A DNA stretch of 64,000 bases from MWEI01 sp964600235 (GTDB taxonomy: Bacteria > Desulfobacterota > Desulfomonilia > UBA1062), in the NCBI GenBank assembly GCA_964600235.1, contig CAZRIV010000014.1, positions 69,371 to 133,370 on the forward strand. The letters are read 5' to 3'. Shown piece after piece: positions 53,722 through 62,962 of the stretch. The first letter of the stretch is position 1, and each line of letters starts with the position of its first letter. Below the pieces are notes generated by a model. That model saw only the letters and a list, made by a program, of their open reading frames with translations, was not told the origin of the DNA and ran no database searches. The position numbers were made by a program, and so were the translations under genes.

Positions 53722-55029
53722 CTATCTTCTGCCCTGTATGCGGCCTGACTTCAGGAGGCCGTCATACTGTCTGCTGATCAGGTGAGATTCGATCTGGCTC
53801 ATGGTATCCAACGACACGCCTATGACGATGAGGATCGAGGTGCCGCCGAAGTAGAACGGTACGTTCGCCTGTGATGTCAGAATAATGGGGAGCACGCACA
53901 CGATGCACAGGTATATGGCGCCTATGAAGGTGAGCCGGGACAAGACCTTGTCCAAGTAATCGGACGTGGACTTGCCGGGTCTGATACCCGGGATGTATCC
54001 GCCGTTCTTCTTTAAATTCTCCGCCACGTCGACCGGGTTGAAGATGACCGCGGTGTAGAAATAGGTGAAGAAGATGATGGCCAGGATATAGATCGCATTG
54101 TAGGCGATCCCTCTGGGACTCATGGCCTGTGCCAGGGTCTTCATGAAGCCCACATTGGGGAAGAACTGCGCTACGGTAGCCGGGAAAACGATAATGGAGG
54201 ATGCGAAGATGGGCGGGATAACGCCCGATATGTTGATCTTGAGCGGCAGGTGCGTGCTCTGGCCGCCATAAACCCTTCGCCCCTTGATCTGTTTGGGATA
54301 TTGTATGGGGACCCTCCGCTGGGCCGTCTCCATAAACACGATGCCCGCCACCACGGCGATGATGAGGATGAAGACCAGGATGAGCACGAAGTAGGACATC
54401 TCTCCCGTGGAGGCAAGACGCCAGGTGTTGTAGACGGCCACGGGGAGATTGGCCACGATACCTGCAAAGATGATGAGCGATATGCCGTTGCCGATGCCCC
54501 GCTCCGTTATCTGCTCACCGAGCCACATGAGGAAACAGGTCCCCGTGGTCATGGTCATGACGGCAACGAACCGGAATCCCCAGCCCGGTGAAATGACCAC
54601 CGACTGTCCTGCCACGCTCATCTGCTCTACGCCCATGGACATGAACGCGCTCTGGACGAGGCAGAGGAATACCGTGCCATAGCGGGTATACACCGTAAGC
54701 TTGTGTTTTCCTGCCGCGCCTTCCTTCTGGAGCTGCTCGAAGGGAGGATAGATCATGCACAACAGCTGGACGATGATCGACGAACTGATGTAGGGCATGA
54801 CGCCCAGGGCAAAGATGGAAAGGCTTCTGAACCCGCCGCCGGCAAACATGTCGAACATGCCCAGCAGGGTTCCCTTCTGCAGGTCGAACCACTCCTTCAT
54901 GATCATGGAGTCGATGCCCGGGGTCGGGATATGGATCCCCAGTCGATAGACAAAGAGCATGACAAGCGTAAACAGTATCCGCTTCTGAAGCTCGGGAACT
55001 TTGGTGATATTGTCCAGTCCGTAGCTCAC
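53722..55029 (-). CDS. secY: Preprotein translocase SecY
   Basis: 435-residue 10-helix translocon core. PGIDSMIMKEWF, QLLCMIYPPFEQLQKEGAAG, GIGNGISLIIFAGIVA and PGIRPGKSTSDYLDKVL are diagnostic. In the spc operon after rplO. Confidence 0.98.
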   Translation of the reverse strand: MSYGLDNITKVPELQKRILFTLVMLFVYRLGIHIPTPGIDSMIMKEWFDLQKGTLLGMFDMFAGGGFRSLSIFALGVMPYISSSIIVQLLCMIYPPFEQLQKEGAAGKHKLTVYTRYGTVFLCLVQSAFMSMGVEQMSVAGQSVVISPGWGFRFVAVMTMTTGTCFLMWLGEQITERGIGNGISLIIFAGIVANLPVAVYNTWRLASTGEMSYFVLILVFILIIAVVAGIVFMETAQRRVPIQYPKQIKGRRVYGGQSTHLPLKINISGVIPPIFASSIIVFPATVAQFFPNVGFMKTLAQAMSPRGIAYNAIYILAIIFFTYFYTAVIFNPVDVAENLKKNGGYIPGIRPGKSTSDYLDKVLSRLTFIGAIYLCIVCVLPIILTSQANVPFYFGGTSILIVIGVSLDTMSQIESHLISRQYDGLLKSGRIQGRR

Positions 55030-55038
55030 TTTTTACCC

Positions 55039-55485
55039 CTAAAGAGCCTCGAAGGTCCCACCGGCCTTCGAAATCTTGTCAACAGCCGCCTGTGAAGCCT
55101 TATCGAGCTTGACGGTCAGAGGGAACTCGATATCGCCATCTGCGAGCAGCTTAACGGAAACATTCAAGTTTGGAATCTTGCCTTTATCCTTCAGGGCCTT
55201 GCGGTCCACAACGGCGCCCTTTTCAAATATGGCCAGGTCTCGGATATTCACCACTGCATATTCCTTGCGGAACTGGAAATTCTTGAATCCCCTCTTGGGG
55301 AGCCTGCGGTAGATGGGCATCTGGCCGCCTTCAAACCACTGGGGGACGCTGCCGCCCGAGCGGGCCTTCTGACCCTTTGCACCGCGGCCGCTCGTGGTGC
55401 CCATACCCGAGGAATTACCGCGCCCGACTCTCTTACTCTTTTTCCGTGATCCTGCTGCGGGTTTCAGGTTCGATAGATCAAGCAT
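55039..55485 (-). CDS. rplO: 50S ribosomal protein L15
   Basis: 148 residues; Gly/Lys-rich N-terminus VGRGNSSGMGTTSGRGAKGQ is typical, plus LPKRGFKNF. Confidence 0.98.
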   Translation of the reverse strand: MLDLSNLKPAAGSRKKSKRVGRGNSSGMGTTSGRGAKGQKARSGGSVPQWFEGGQMPIYRRLPKRGFKNFQFRKEYAVVNIRDLAIFEKGAVVDRKALKDKGKIPNLNVSVKLLADGDIEFPLTVKLDKASQAAVDKISKAGGTFEAL

Positions 55486-55486
55486 G

Positions 55487-55669
55487 TTATGCCTCCTCCC
55501 AGATTAAAAGATGAGGCACCTTCCTGATGGCGCCGCGTGTTGCTTCGTTATCGGGCAGGAGGTGCGATCTTCCACGCCTCTTAAGCCCCAATGCCTTCAC
55601 GATGGCCCTCTGCTTTACTGTGCAGCCGATCACCGAACGGTTCAATGTCACCTTTATCATACCAGCCAT
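55487..55669 (-). CDS. rpmD: 50S ribosomal protein L30
   Basis: 60 residues (VTLNRSVIGCTVKQRAIVKA ... RKVPHLLIWEE). Standard order between rpsE and rplO. Confidence 0.95.
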   Translation of the reverse strand: MAGMIKVTLNRSVIGCTVKQRAIVKALGLKRRGRSHLLPDNEATRGAIRKVPHLLIWEEA

Positions 55670-55704
55670 GATCTTAATCCATCCCTTTTTATGTTTACGA
55701 TGCC

Positions 55705-56202
55705 CTAGTCCAGAGACTTGCCACGCTTTGCCTCGACGGCCTCTTTGGTTTCCATGCGCTCCAGGGCGTCCAAGGTGGCGCGGATAACATTGTTATGGTT
55801 CCTGGAACCAAGCGTCTTGGCCACGACGTTCTTGTAGCCTGCAGCCTCCATGACGGCCCTCACCGCGTTGCCGGCAATGATGCCGGTCCCTTCGGGTGCC
55901 GGCTTCACATATACCTTGGAGGAGCCGAACTCGCCGGTTATGGCATGGGGAATCGTGCCTTTGATGATGGGCACATCCACCATGGACTTCTTGGCGGCAT
56001 CAAACCCCTTGCGTATGCTCACCGATACTTCCTTGGCCTTGCCAAGACCGTGACCGACCTTTCCATTGCCGTCGCCCACCACGACCAGAGCACTGAAACG
56101 AAAGCGTTTGCCGCCTTTCACAACCTTGGCGACACGGTTGATGTACACAACCTTATCGATCAACTGTTCCTGATTATCTTCGAACTGTTCAAATCTAGCC
56201 AA
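55705..56202 (-). CDS. rpsE: 30S ribosomal protein S5
   Basis: 165 residues with the S5 motif INRVAKVVKGGKRFRFSALV, then VVGDGNGKVGHGLGKAKEV. Confidence 0.98.
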   Translation of the reverse strand: MARFEQFEDNQEQLIDKVVYINRVAKVVKGGKRFRFSALVVVGDGNGKVGHGLGKAKEVSVSIRKGFDAAKKSMVDVPIIKGTIPHAITGEFGSSKVYVKPAPEGTGIIAGNAVRAVMEAAGYKNVVAKTLGSRNHNNVIRATLDALERMETKEAVEAKRGKSLD

Positions 56203-56220
56203 TTCACCACCTCGCTGTTA

Positions 56221-56583
56221 TTAGAACTTCAGCCCGCCCTCACGTGCGGCATCTGAGAGGGCCTTGATCTTGCCGTGATACTTATAGCCGCCCCGGTCGA
56301 ATACGACCTTCTCTATACCCTTTTCCCTGGCCTTGGCCGCAAGGAGAGCACCCACCTGCTTTGCGGTCTCGATGGTGCAACCCTTGATCTTCTCTTTGAT
56401 CTCGGGGCTCATGGAGGACGCAGCCACCAGGGTAAGTCCTTTCGTGTCATCGATGATCTGGGTGTAAATATTCCTGTTGCCGCGATACACGCTCAGACGA
56501 AGTCTCTCCGGCGTTCCGGAAATTGTCCTTCTTACCCGCTCTTTCCTGAGCTTCCAGGCTTCTTTTGCACTCTTCTTGCTCAC
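56221..56583 (-). CDS. rplR: 50S ribosomal protein L18
   Basis: 120 residues (RRTISGTPERLRLSVYRGNR, FDRGGYKYHGKIKALSDAA). 5S rRNA-binding. Confidence 0.98.
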   Translation of the reverse strand: MSKKSAKEAWKLRKERVRRTISGTPERLRLSVYRGNRNIYTQIIDDTKGLTLVAASSMSPEIKEKIKGCTIETAKQVGALLAAKAREKGIEKVVFDRGGYKYHGKIKALSDAAREGGLKF

Positions 56584-56611
56584 GGTTTACCTACTCCTTA
56601 TCGATTACGCC

Positions 56612-57160
56612 TTAGCCTTTTGCCGCGCTCTTGCCAGGCTTGATCCTCACCACTTCGCCATCGTACCTTATCCCCTTGCCTGCATAAGAGTCAGGCTTGC
56701 GGACCTTGCGGATACGGGCGGCAACATCGCCCAGAAGCTCATTGTCTATCCCGGTGAGCTCGATGAGACCGTCTTTGGTCACGGTACCGTCAACGCCTTT
56801 CGGGAGCACAAACTCGACCGGATTCGAGTATCCGACGTTCAAAACCAGGGTTTTCCCCTTTCCTTCGCCGCGGTAACCTACGCCGACGATCCTGAGTCTT
56901 CTCACAAAACCGTCCGTGACGCCTATGACCATGTTGTTGGTGAGCGCACGCATGAGCCCATGAAAGGCCTTTGTCCTGCGGTCTTCATCCAGGGTGACGA
57001 ACCTGAGTTCATCTCCTTCGATTTTTACTTCAAGGTTGCCCACGCAATTCTTGGACAGCTCGCCTTTTGGCCCCTTCACCCTTATGATGCCGTCATTTAC
57101 GGTTATCGTTACGCCCTTGGGTATCGCAATGGGCAGTTTTCCAATCCTTGACAATGACAT
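56612..57160 (-). CDS. rplF: 50S ribosomal protein L6
   Basis: 182 residues; two L6 repeats, MSLSRIGKLPIAIPKGVT and the tail KPDSYAGKGIRYDGEVVRIK. Confidence 0.98.
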   Translation of the reverse strand: MSLSRIGKLPIAIPKGVTITVNDGIIRVKGPKGELSKNCVGNLEVKIEGDELRFVTLDEDRRTKAFHGLMRALTNNMVIGVTDGFVRRLRIVGVGYRGEGKGKTLVLNVGYSNPVEFVLPKGVDGTVTKDGLIELTGIDNELLGDVAARIRKVRKPDSYAGKGIRYDGEVVRIKPGKSAAKG

Positions 57161-57172
57161 GGCTGCTTCTCC

Positions 57173-57565
57173 TTACCAGACCTTCATGAGGACTTCTCCG
57201 CCCACATTGCCGGCCTTTGCCTTCAGGTCGGTCATGAGGCCGGAAGAGGTGCTCACGATGGAAATGCCCAGGCCGCCCCGCACATTGGGGATCTCGCCGG
57301 CGCCTTTGTAAACCCTTCTGCCCGGCGTGGATACCCTCTGGATACCGCTGATGACGTGACGGGCGTTCAAATATTTCAGATTCACGCGCAACGTACCCTG
57401 CTTCCCGTCATCGATAACCCTGTACGCCTTTATGTATCCCTCTTTCATGAGGATATCGGCGATGCTTATCTTGACTTTGGATGCCGGGATGTCGACGCTC
57501 TCTTTCATAGCCTGAGCTGCGTTACGAATCCGGGTGATCATGTCCGCAATGGGATCGGTATGCAT
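57173..57565 (-). CDS. rpsH: 30S ribosomal protein S8
   Basis: 130 residues, DPIADMITRIRNA to ISIVSTSSGLMTDLKAK. Confidence 0.98.
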   Translation of the reverse strand: MHTDPIADMITRIRNAAQAMKESVDIPASKVKISIADILMKEGYIKAYRVIDDGKQGTLRVNLKYLNARHVISGIQRVSTPGRRVYKGAGEIPNVRGGLGISIVSTSSGLMTDLKAKAGNVGGEVLMKVW

Positions 57566-57579
57566 GAAGTGTTCCTCTC

Positions 57580-57765
57580 TTACCAGCTTGATTTCTTAAG
57601 CCCGGGGATCTCGCCCTTCATGGCGAAGTTCCTAAGGCATATCCTGCAGATGCCGAACTTTCGGTAATACGCGTGCGGCCTGCCGCACAGCATGCATCTG
57701 TTATACTGTCTCACCTTGAACTTAGGCGGCCTCTTCTGCTTTGCGATTAAAGATTTCTTTGCCAT
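57580..57765 (-). CDS. rpsN: 30S ribosomal protein S14, zinc type
   Basis: 61-residue short form with CMLCGRPHAYYRKFGICRIC zinc ribbon, the type Z protein. Confidence 0.98.
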   Translation of the reverse strand: MAKKSLIAKQKRPPKFKVRQYNRCMLCGRPHAYYRKFGICRICLRNFAMKGEIPGLKKSSW

Positions 57766-57774
57766 AGTATCCCC

Positions 57775-58314
57775 TTACTTCCGGAACGGCATGCCGAATG
57801 CGGTGAGCAGACTCCTGCTCTCGTCATCGTTAACAGCCGTGGTGACAATGGTTATATTCATACCCCTGAGCTTGTCAACCGCATCGAAGTCTATCTCAGG
57901 GAACACGGTCTGGTCCGAAAGACCCATGGTGTAGTTCCCGCGGCCGTCAAAACCCTTTGCCGAGATGCCGCGGAAGTCCCTCACGCGTGGCAGCACTGCA
58001 TTTATGAGCCTGTCTAAAAACTCGTACATCATGCTCCCACGCAGCGTCACTGCACAACCGACAGGCATGCCCTCTCTCAATTTGAAGGATGCAATGGACT
58101 TGCGCGCCTTCCTGACGATGGGCTTCTGTCCGGTAATGGCTGTGATCTCTTCCACGGCCTTGTCGATGATCTTCACGTCAGCGACTGCCTCTCCCAGCCC
58201 CATGTTCAAGACAACCTTCACGATTTTGGGGATCTGATGGACATTTGCGTATCCATATTCCGCCTTCAGTGCAGGCATGATCTCTTTTGTATAATATTCC
58301 TTGAGCCTTGCCAT
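57775..58314 (-). CDS. rplE: 50S ribosomal protein L5
   Basis: 179 residues (ARLKEYYTKEIMPALKAEYG, VVLNMGLGEAVADVK). 5S rRNA-binding. Confidence 0.98.
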   Translation of the reverse strand: MARLKEYYTKEIMPALKAEYGYANVHQIPKIVKVVLNMGLGEAVADVKIIDKAVEEITAITGQKPIVRKARKSIASFKLREGMPVGCAVTLRGSMMYEFLDRLINAVLPRVRDFRGISAKGFDGRGNYTMGLSDQTVFPEIDFDAVDKLRGMNITIVTTAVNDDESRSLLTAFGMPFRK

Positions 58315-58322
58315 CTATGACC

Positions 58323-58658
58323 TCACTTATCCAATTCCTCACCGCAGGATCTGCACACCCTCACCTTGGAGCCGTCCTCGTGGGCTTTATAGCCGATGCG
58401 TACACCTTTCTTACACTTGGGGCAGACAAGCGCCACATTGGATTTGTGGATGCTCGCCTCTTTATCCACAATACCGCCCTGGCTGGTCTGCGTGGGCTTC
58501 TGGTGCTTCTTGATGATATTCACCCGCTCCACGAGCAGCTTGTCCTTCTTGTGGTTCACCCTCATGACCTGTCCCTGTTTGCCCTTGTTCTTGCCTCCAA
58601 GAACAACCACGGTGTCGCCCTTTTTGATCCTGCCTGTCTCGTACCTTACCACTGCCAT
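58323..58658 (-). CDS. rplX: 50S ribosomal protein L24
   Basis: 111 residues starting MAVVRYETGRIKKGDTVVVL (KOW motif), with C-terminal zinc-like CPKCKKGVRIG and CRSCGEE. ATG 58658 follows AGGAG; the frame extends upstream without a true start. Confidence 0.97.
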   Translation of the reverse strand: MAVVRYETGRIKKGDTVVVLGGKNKGKQGQVMRVNHKKDKLLVERVNIIKKHQKPTQTSQGGIVDKEASIHKSNVALVCPKCKKGVRIGYKAHEDGSKVRVCRSCGEELDK

Positions 58659-58672
58659 CTGTCTACTCCTAA

Positions 58673-59041
58673 CTAGAGCACTTCGGGTGCCAGCGAGACG
58701 ATCTTCATGAAGTTCTTCGCCCTGAGTTCCCGTGCAACGGGGCCGAATATGCGCGTGCCTATGGGCTCGTTCTGGTTGTTGAGGATCACCGCCGAGTTCT
58801 CGTCGAACCGTATGCTCGTGCCGTCGGCACGCTTCTGCGTCTTTTTTGTCCTCACCACAACGGCCTTCACGACATCGCCCTTCTTTACCTTCGAACGCGG
58901 TATGGCCTCTTTCACGCTTGCCACTATGACATCGCCCAGATAAGCATATCTGCGCCTTGTTCCGCCTAAGACCTTGATGCACATAACCTCTTTCGCACCA
59001 GAATTATCCGCAACCTTGAGCCTTGTCTGCTGTTGGATCAT
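58673..59041 (-). CDS. rplN: 50S ribosomal protein L14
   Basis: 122 residues, MIQQQTRLKVADNSGAKEVM; C-terminal RELRAKNFMKIVSLAPEVL. Confidence 0.98.
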   Translation of the reverse strand: MIQQQTRLKVADNSGAKEVMCIKVLGGTRRRYAYLGDVIVASVKEAIPRSKVKKGDVVKAVVVRTKKTQKRADGTSIRFDENSAVILNNQNEPIGTRIFGPVARELRAKNFMKIVSLAPEVL

Positions 59042-59067
59042 GGGTAGCCTCCGCCACTAAACCTAAA

Positions 59068-59325
59068 CTATTCCTGTCTCTCGAGGATCTTCACAACCCT
59101 CCAGCTCTTGTCCTTACTGATAGGCCTGCACTCACGGATAAGAACCTTATCCCCCGGCTTGCACTCATTACGCTCATCATGGGCCTTGAACCTGGCGCGC
59201 CTGCGGATATATTTCTCGAATACGGGGTGCTTTTCCAGCCGTTCGCAGGTCACGACCACGGTCTTGTCCATCTTGTCGCTTGTGACCACTCCCAGCAACT
59301 CCAGCTTTCTTGATTTTTCTGCCAT
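59068..59325 (-). CDS. rpsQ: 30S ribosomal protein S17
   Basis: 85 residues, GVVTSDKMDKTVVVTCERLE and a GDKVLIRECRPISKDK OB-fold part. Shares one base with rpmC. Confidence 0.98.
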   Translation of the reverse strand: MAEKSRKLELLGVVTSDKMDKTVVVTCERLEKHPVFEKYIRRRARFKAHDERNECKPGDKVLIRECRPISKDKSWRVVKILERQE

Positions 59326-59510
59326 TACTGTTTCTCCCGGGTGATCGTATTGATCCGTGCTATATCACGACGCAGCTTGCTGATGAGGGTCTTGTCCTTG
59401 AGCTGGCCCGTTGCCTTCTTGAATCGTGCTTCCATAAGATCCCGATCGAGTTTCGTCTTCAGCTGGGAGACCTCTGTCGCAGACTTGTCACGAATTTCCT
59501 TAACCTTCAT
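59325..59510 (-). CDS. rpmC: 50S ribosomal protein L29
   Basis: 61 residues, helical hairpin MKVKEIRDKSATEVSQLK with RRDIARINTI at the end. Overlaps rplP by 4 bases. Confidence 0.97.
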   Translation of the reverse strand: MKVKEIRDKSATEVSQLKTKLDRDLMEARFKKATGQLKDKTLISKLRRDIARINTITREKQ

Positions 59511-59932
59511 AGCGTGGCCCCCTCTCGAGTTACAAACCTCGTCTTGACGGGGAGCTTATGCGATGCAAGACGGAAGGCCTCTTTCGCCTGTTCTTCGGTA
59601 ACCCCGTCGATCTCGAAGAGGATCCTGCCGGGCCTGACCGGTGCGACCCACTCCTCGGGGGCTCCCTTGCCCTTTCCCATGCGGGTCTCAGCAGGCTTCT
59701 TGGTGATGGGCTTGTCGGGGAACAGCCTGATCCACACCTTGCCGCCTCTTTTTATAAAGCGTGTTATGGCGATACGTGCCGCTTCGATCTGCCGGGCAGT
59801 GATCCAGTGTGGTTCTAAGGTCTGCAGTCCGAATGTCCCGAAGGCCACGCGGGCTCCCTTTTCAGGGCTGCCTTTCATGCGGCCCCGCATCTGTTTTCTA
59901 TGTTTTACCTTGTTTGGCTGCAACATGGCCAA
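59507..59932 (-). CDS. rplP: 50S ribosomal protein L16
   Basis: 141 residues, MLQPNKVKHRKQMRGRMKG and FGLQTLEPHWITARQIEAAR. Confidence 0.98.
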   Translation of the reverse strand: MAMLQPNKVKHRKQMRGRMKGSPEKGARVAFGTFGLQTLEPHWITARQIEAARIAITRFIKRGGKVWIRLFPDKPITKKPAETRMGKGKGAPEEWVAPVRPGRILFEIDGVTEEQAKEAFRLASHKLPVKTRFVTREGATL

Positions 59933-59941
59933 AATCTCCCT

Positions 59942-60589
59942 TTAAGCGCTTGCCTCTTCCGCTTTTTTCATGATGTCGCCGTGGTATACCCACACCTTGA
60001 CGCCGATGACTCCGTAGATGGTGAATGCTTCCTTGAAGCCGTAGTCAACGTCGCTGCGCAGTGTATGCAGCGGCACGCGACCTTCCCGGTACCACTCGCT
60101 GCGCGCGATCTCGGCTCCGGCGAGCCGGCCTGCGCAGGCAACCTTGATTCCCTGCGCGCCCATGCGCAACGCCTGGCTGACCGCCCTCTTCATAGCCCTG
60201 CGGTATGCAACGCGGCGCTCGAGCTGGCTGGCAATGCCTTCCGCCACGATCTGGGCATCGGTCTCGGGACGTCTGACTTCCTTTATCTCCAGCATGATCT
60301 CCTTGTTCACGAACTTGGCAAGGTCGTTCTTGAGCGTCTCGGCGCCCTGACCCTTCCTGCCGATGACAAGACCGGGCCTGCCGGTATAGATGACAAGCTT
60401 GACCTTGTTGGCCGCACGTTCGATCACGATGTTGGCGATCCCTGCATGGCTTAAGTTCTTGTGGATGAAAATACGGATCTTGCGGTCTTCCACCAGCAGA
60501 TGGCCGAAGCTCTTTTCAGCGTACCACTTGGCCTTCCAATCCTTGGTAACCCCAAGCCGAAACCCGTATGGATGAATCTTCTGTCCCAC
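59942..60589 (-). CDS. rpsC: 30S ribosomal protein S3
   Basis: 215 residues with KH domain TGRPGLVIGRKGQGAETLKN and MGQKIHPYGFRLGVTKDWKA at the start. Confidence 0.98.
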   Translation of the reverse strand: MGQKIHPYGFRLGVTKDWKAKWYAEKSFGHLLVEDRKIRIFIHKNLSHAGIANIVIERAANKVKLVIYTGRPGLVIGRKGQGAETLKNDLAKFVNKEIMLEIKEVRRPETDAQIVAEGIASQLERRVAYRRAMKRAVSQALRMGAQGIKVACAGRLAGAEIARSEWYREGRVPLHTLRSDVDYGFKEAFTIYGVIGVKVWVYHGDIMKKAEEASA

Positions 60590-60603
60590 TGTTGACCCCT
60601 TTC

Positions 60604-60936
60604 CTAAAGCTCTTCAAGAACCACGGCTATGTGAGAAGTCCTCTTGATGATGCGGTTTGCCCTGCCCTGGGCACGCGGCCTGATCCTCTTCATGGTCGGA
60701 CCTTCATCAATCTGGATGGATTTCACATAGAGATTGTCCACATCCATCATCCCCGTATGCATGGCATTGGCCACGGCCGAGTTCAGCACCTTGGCAATGA
60801 TACGGGCACGCTTGGTGCCGAGCAGATTGAGCATGCGAAGCGCATCTGCAATCTGCTTACTTCTCACCTGGTCTGCCAGGAGCCTCGTCTTCTGGGGCGA
60901 AACCCTGGTATGCTTTAAAATCGCTTTCGCCTCCAT
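60604..60936 (-). CDS. rplV: 50S ribosomal protein L22
   Basis: 110 residues, HTRVSPQKTRLLADQVRSKQ and RIRPRAQGRANRIIKRTSHI. Confidence 0.98.
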   Translation of the reverse strand: MEAKAILKHTRVSPQKTRLLADQVRSKQIADALRMLNLLGTKRARIIAKVLNSAVANAMHTGMMDVDNLYVKSIQIDEGPTMKRIRPRAQGRANRIIKRTSHIAVVLEEL

Positions 60937-60939
60937 GGC

Positions 60940-61221
60940 TTACCCCTTTCTCGACGACTTTCTATCGGCCGCATGGCCGTAGAAGGTACGTGTCGGCGAG
61001 AATTCGCCGAGCTTATGACCCACCATTTCCTCGGTGCAGTACACGGGGACAAACTTTTTGCCGTTATGGACCGCAAAGGTAAGCCCTACACACTCGGGGA
61101 GGATGACCGAGCGCCTCGACCAGGTCTTGATAACCTTACGACTGCCTGACTCCTGGGCCTGGAGGACCTTCTTCAGCAGATGGTCATCAACGAACGGCCC
61201 TTTCTTCAGTGAACGGGACAC
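60940..61221 (-). CDS. rpsS: 30S ribosomal protein S19
   Basis: 93 residues, MSRSLKKGPFVDDHLLKKV, and HKLGEFSPTRTFYGHAADRK. Confidence 0.98.
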   Translation of the reverse strand: MSRSLKKGPFVDDHLLKKVLQAQESGSRKVIKTWSRRSVILPECVGLTFAVHNGKKFVPVYCTEEMVGHKLGEFSPTRTFYGHAADRKSSRKG

Positions 61222-61223
61222 GG

Positions 61224-62045
61224 TTACTTCCTCCTCTTTACAATATACTTATTGGAGTCTTTCGTGCGCTTCCTGGTCTTGTGACCCTTGGTGGAAACGC
61301 CCCACGGCGTTACGGGGTGGTTGCCCTTCACCCTGCCTTCGCCGCCTCCATGCGGATGATCAACCGGGTTCATGGCTACGCCGCGCACTGTAGGCCTGAT
61401 GCCGAGCCAGCGTTTCCTGCCCGCCTTGCCGATGGTGATATTAGAATGGCTGACATTGCCCACCTGGCCGATGGTGGCCTTGCACTCTGCATAGACCTTG
61501 CGCACTTCGCCGGAAGGCATCTTGATCTGTACATAACTGCCTTCCTTCGCAAGTACCTGACCATAGGTGCCTGCCGAACGGATGAGCTGCCCTCCCTTGC
61601 CGATCCTGCATTCGATGTTGTGGACGAACGTGCCGAGCGGCATGGCCTTCAGACTGAGGACATTGCCGGTCCTGATCTCCGCCTCTTCGGAGGAGAGTAC
61701 CGTGCTGCCGACACTCAATCCCTCGGGCCACAGGATATAGCGCTTCTCGCCGTCTGCGTACTGCACGAGCGATATCCGTGCCGAGCGGTTGGGATCGTAT
61801 TCGATAGTCATGATCCTGCCGGGCACCCCTACCTTGTCACGCCTGAAATCGATGATGCGGTAGAGCTTGGTGTTCCCGCCTCCCTGATGTCTCACAGTGA
61901 CGCGCCCCAGGTTGTTCCTGCCGCTGTTCTTCTTTAAACGGAAGGTGAGCGATTTCTCCGGCGATGTGGTGGTGATCTCCTCAAACGTGGAGACCGTCAT
62001 GGACCGCCTGCCGGCCGATGTTGGTTTGAAGCCGCGTATGCTCAT
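61224..62045 (-). CDS. rplB: 50S ribosomal protein L2
   Basis: 273 residues, with RGVAMNPVDHPHGGGEGR near the end, the peptidyl-transferase-centre loop. Confidence 0.98.
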   Translation of the reverse strand: MSIRGFKPTSAGRRSMTVSTFEEITTTSPEKSLTFRLKKNSGRNNLGRVTVRHQGGGNTKLYRIIDFRRDKVGVPGRIMTIEYDPNRSARISLVQYADGEKRYILWPEGLSVGSTVLSSEEAEIRTGNVLSLKAMPLGTFVHNIECRIGKGGQLIRSAGTYGQVLAKEGSYVQIKMPSGEVRKVYAECKATIGQVGNVSHSNITIGKAGRKRWLGIRPTVRGVAMNPVDHPHGGGEGRVKGNHPVTPWGVSTKGHKTRKRTKDSNKYIVKRRK

Positions 62046-62048
62046 CGG

Positions 62049-62339
62049 TTATACCCCTTCATAAAACTCGATGGTCTCGCCCTGCTTGAGGGTGACTATC
62101 GCCTTCTTCCAGTCTGAGCGCTGAAAGGGTCGGTATCCCCAGCGCTTCATCTTGCCCTTCATGTTCATGGTCTTCACGTCTTCCACATGTACATTGAAAA
62201 GCTCTTCGACTGCGTGCTTGATCTCGATCTTGTTGGCGTCAAGTGCTACGGAGAAGATCACCTTGTTATCCTTCTCGCGGAGCATGGTCCCTTTTTCCGT
62301 GATCAGCGGCCGTTTCAGTATGCGTGTCGCGTCCTTCAT
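62049..62339 (-). CDS. rplW: 50S ribosomal protein L23
   Basis: 96 residues, LKRPLITEKGTMLREKDNKV and tail RSDWKKAIVTLKQGETIEFY. Overlaps rplD by 4 bases. Confidence 0.97.
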   Translation of the reverse strand: MKDATRILKRPLITEKGTMLREKDNKVIFSVALDANKIEIKHAVEELFNVHVEDVKTMNMKGKMKRWGYRPFQRSDWKKAIVTLKQGETIEFYEGV

Positions 62340-62959
62340 GGCTTCAGCCTCTCTTCAATAAGCTCGACGGCCTTCACATCGATGATGAGTCCCTTGTACT
62401 TCAGGATGTCGTAGACATTAAGGCCCTTCACATCCAGAAGCTTGCTCCTGGCATGATTCCTGGCAGCGAGTGCCGCGTTCGTATCGGCTCCGCCCACGAT
62501 CACCAGGGAATTCTCCATGCCCAGGGCGCCGAGCGCTCCCACGTACTGCTTGGTCTTGGGCTCGTTAAAATCAAACGTATCCACGACCTTGAGCATGCTC
62601 TCGTTCGTCTTCATGGACAGCGCAGAGCACAACGCAGCCCTGCGGACCTTCTTGGGCAGGGAAATCTCATAGTTCCTGCCGTTCGGCCCGAAGGTTACAC
62701 CGCCGTGTCTCCACACCGGCGACCGGTTGGTGCCTGAACGCGCGCGACCCGTGCCCTTCTGGCGCCACGGCTTCTTGCCGCCGCCCGACACCTCGGAACG
62801 CGTCTTGGTCTTGGCTGTGGCAGCCCTTTTGTTGGCCATCTGCCAGATGACGACATCGTGCAGCAGGTGGGGTTTCACCTCGCACCCGAATACGGCATCA
62901 TCCAGCTGGATCTCTCTTACTTTTTCACCTGCAATGTTGTACACATCAACAACCGGCAT
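62336..62959 (-). CDS. rplD: 50S ribosomal protein L4
   Basis: 207 residues with PWRQKGTGRARSGTNRSPVW and RHGGVTFGPNGR. L4 can autoregulate the S10 operon in E. coli. Confidence 0.98.
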   Translation of the reverse strand: MPVVDVYNIAGEKVREIQLDDAVFGCEVKPHLLHDVVIWQMANKRAATAKTKTRSEVSGGGKKPWRQKGTGRARSGTNRSPVWRHGGVTFGPNGRNYEISLPKKVRRAALCSALSMKTNESMLKVVDTFDFNEPKTKQYVGALGALGMENSLVIVGGADTNAALAARNHARSKLLDVKGLNVYDILKYKGLIIDVKAVELIEERLKP

Positions 62960-62962
62960 GGC

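Noticed and set aside
58659..58982. Upstream extension of the L24 frame
   Set aside because: Overlaps rplN; L24 starts at the AGGAG-supported ATG at 58658.
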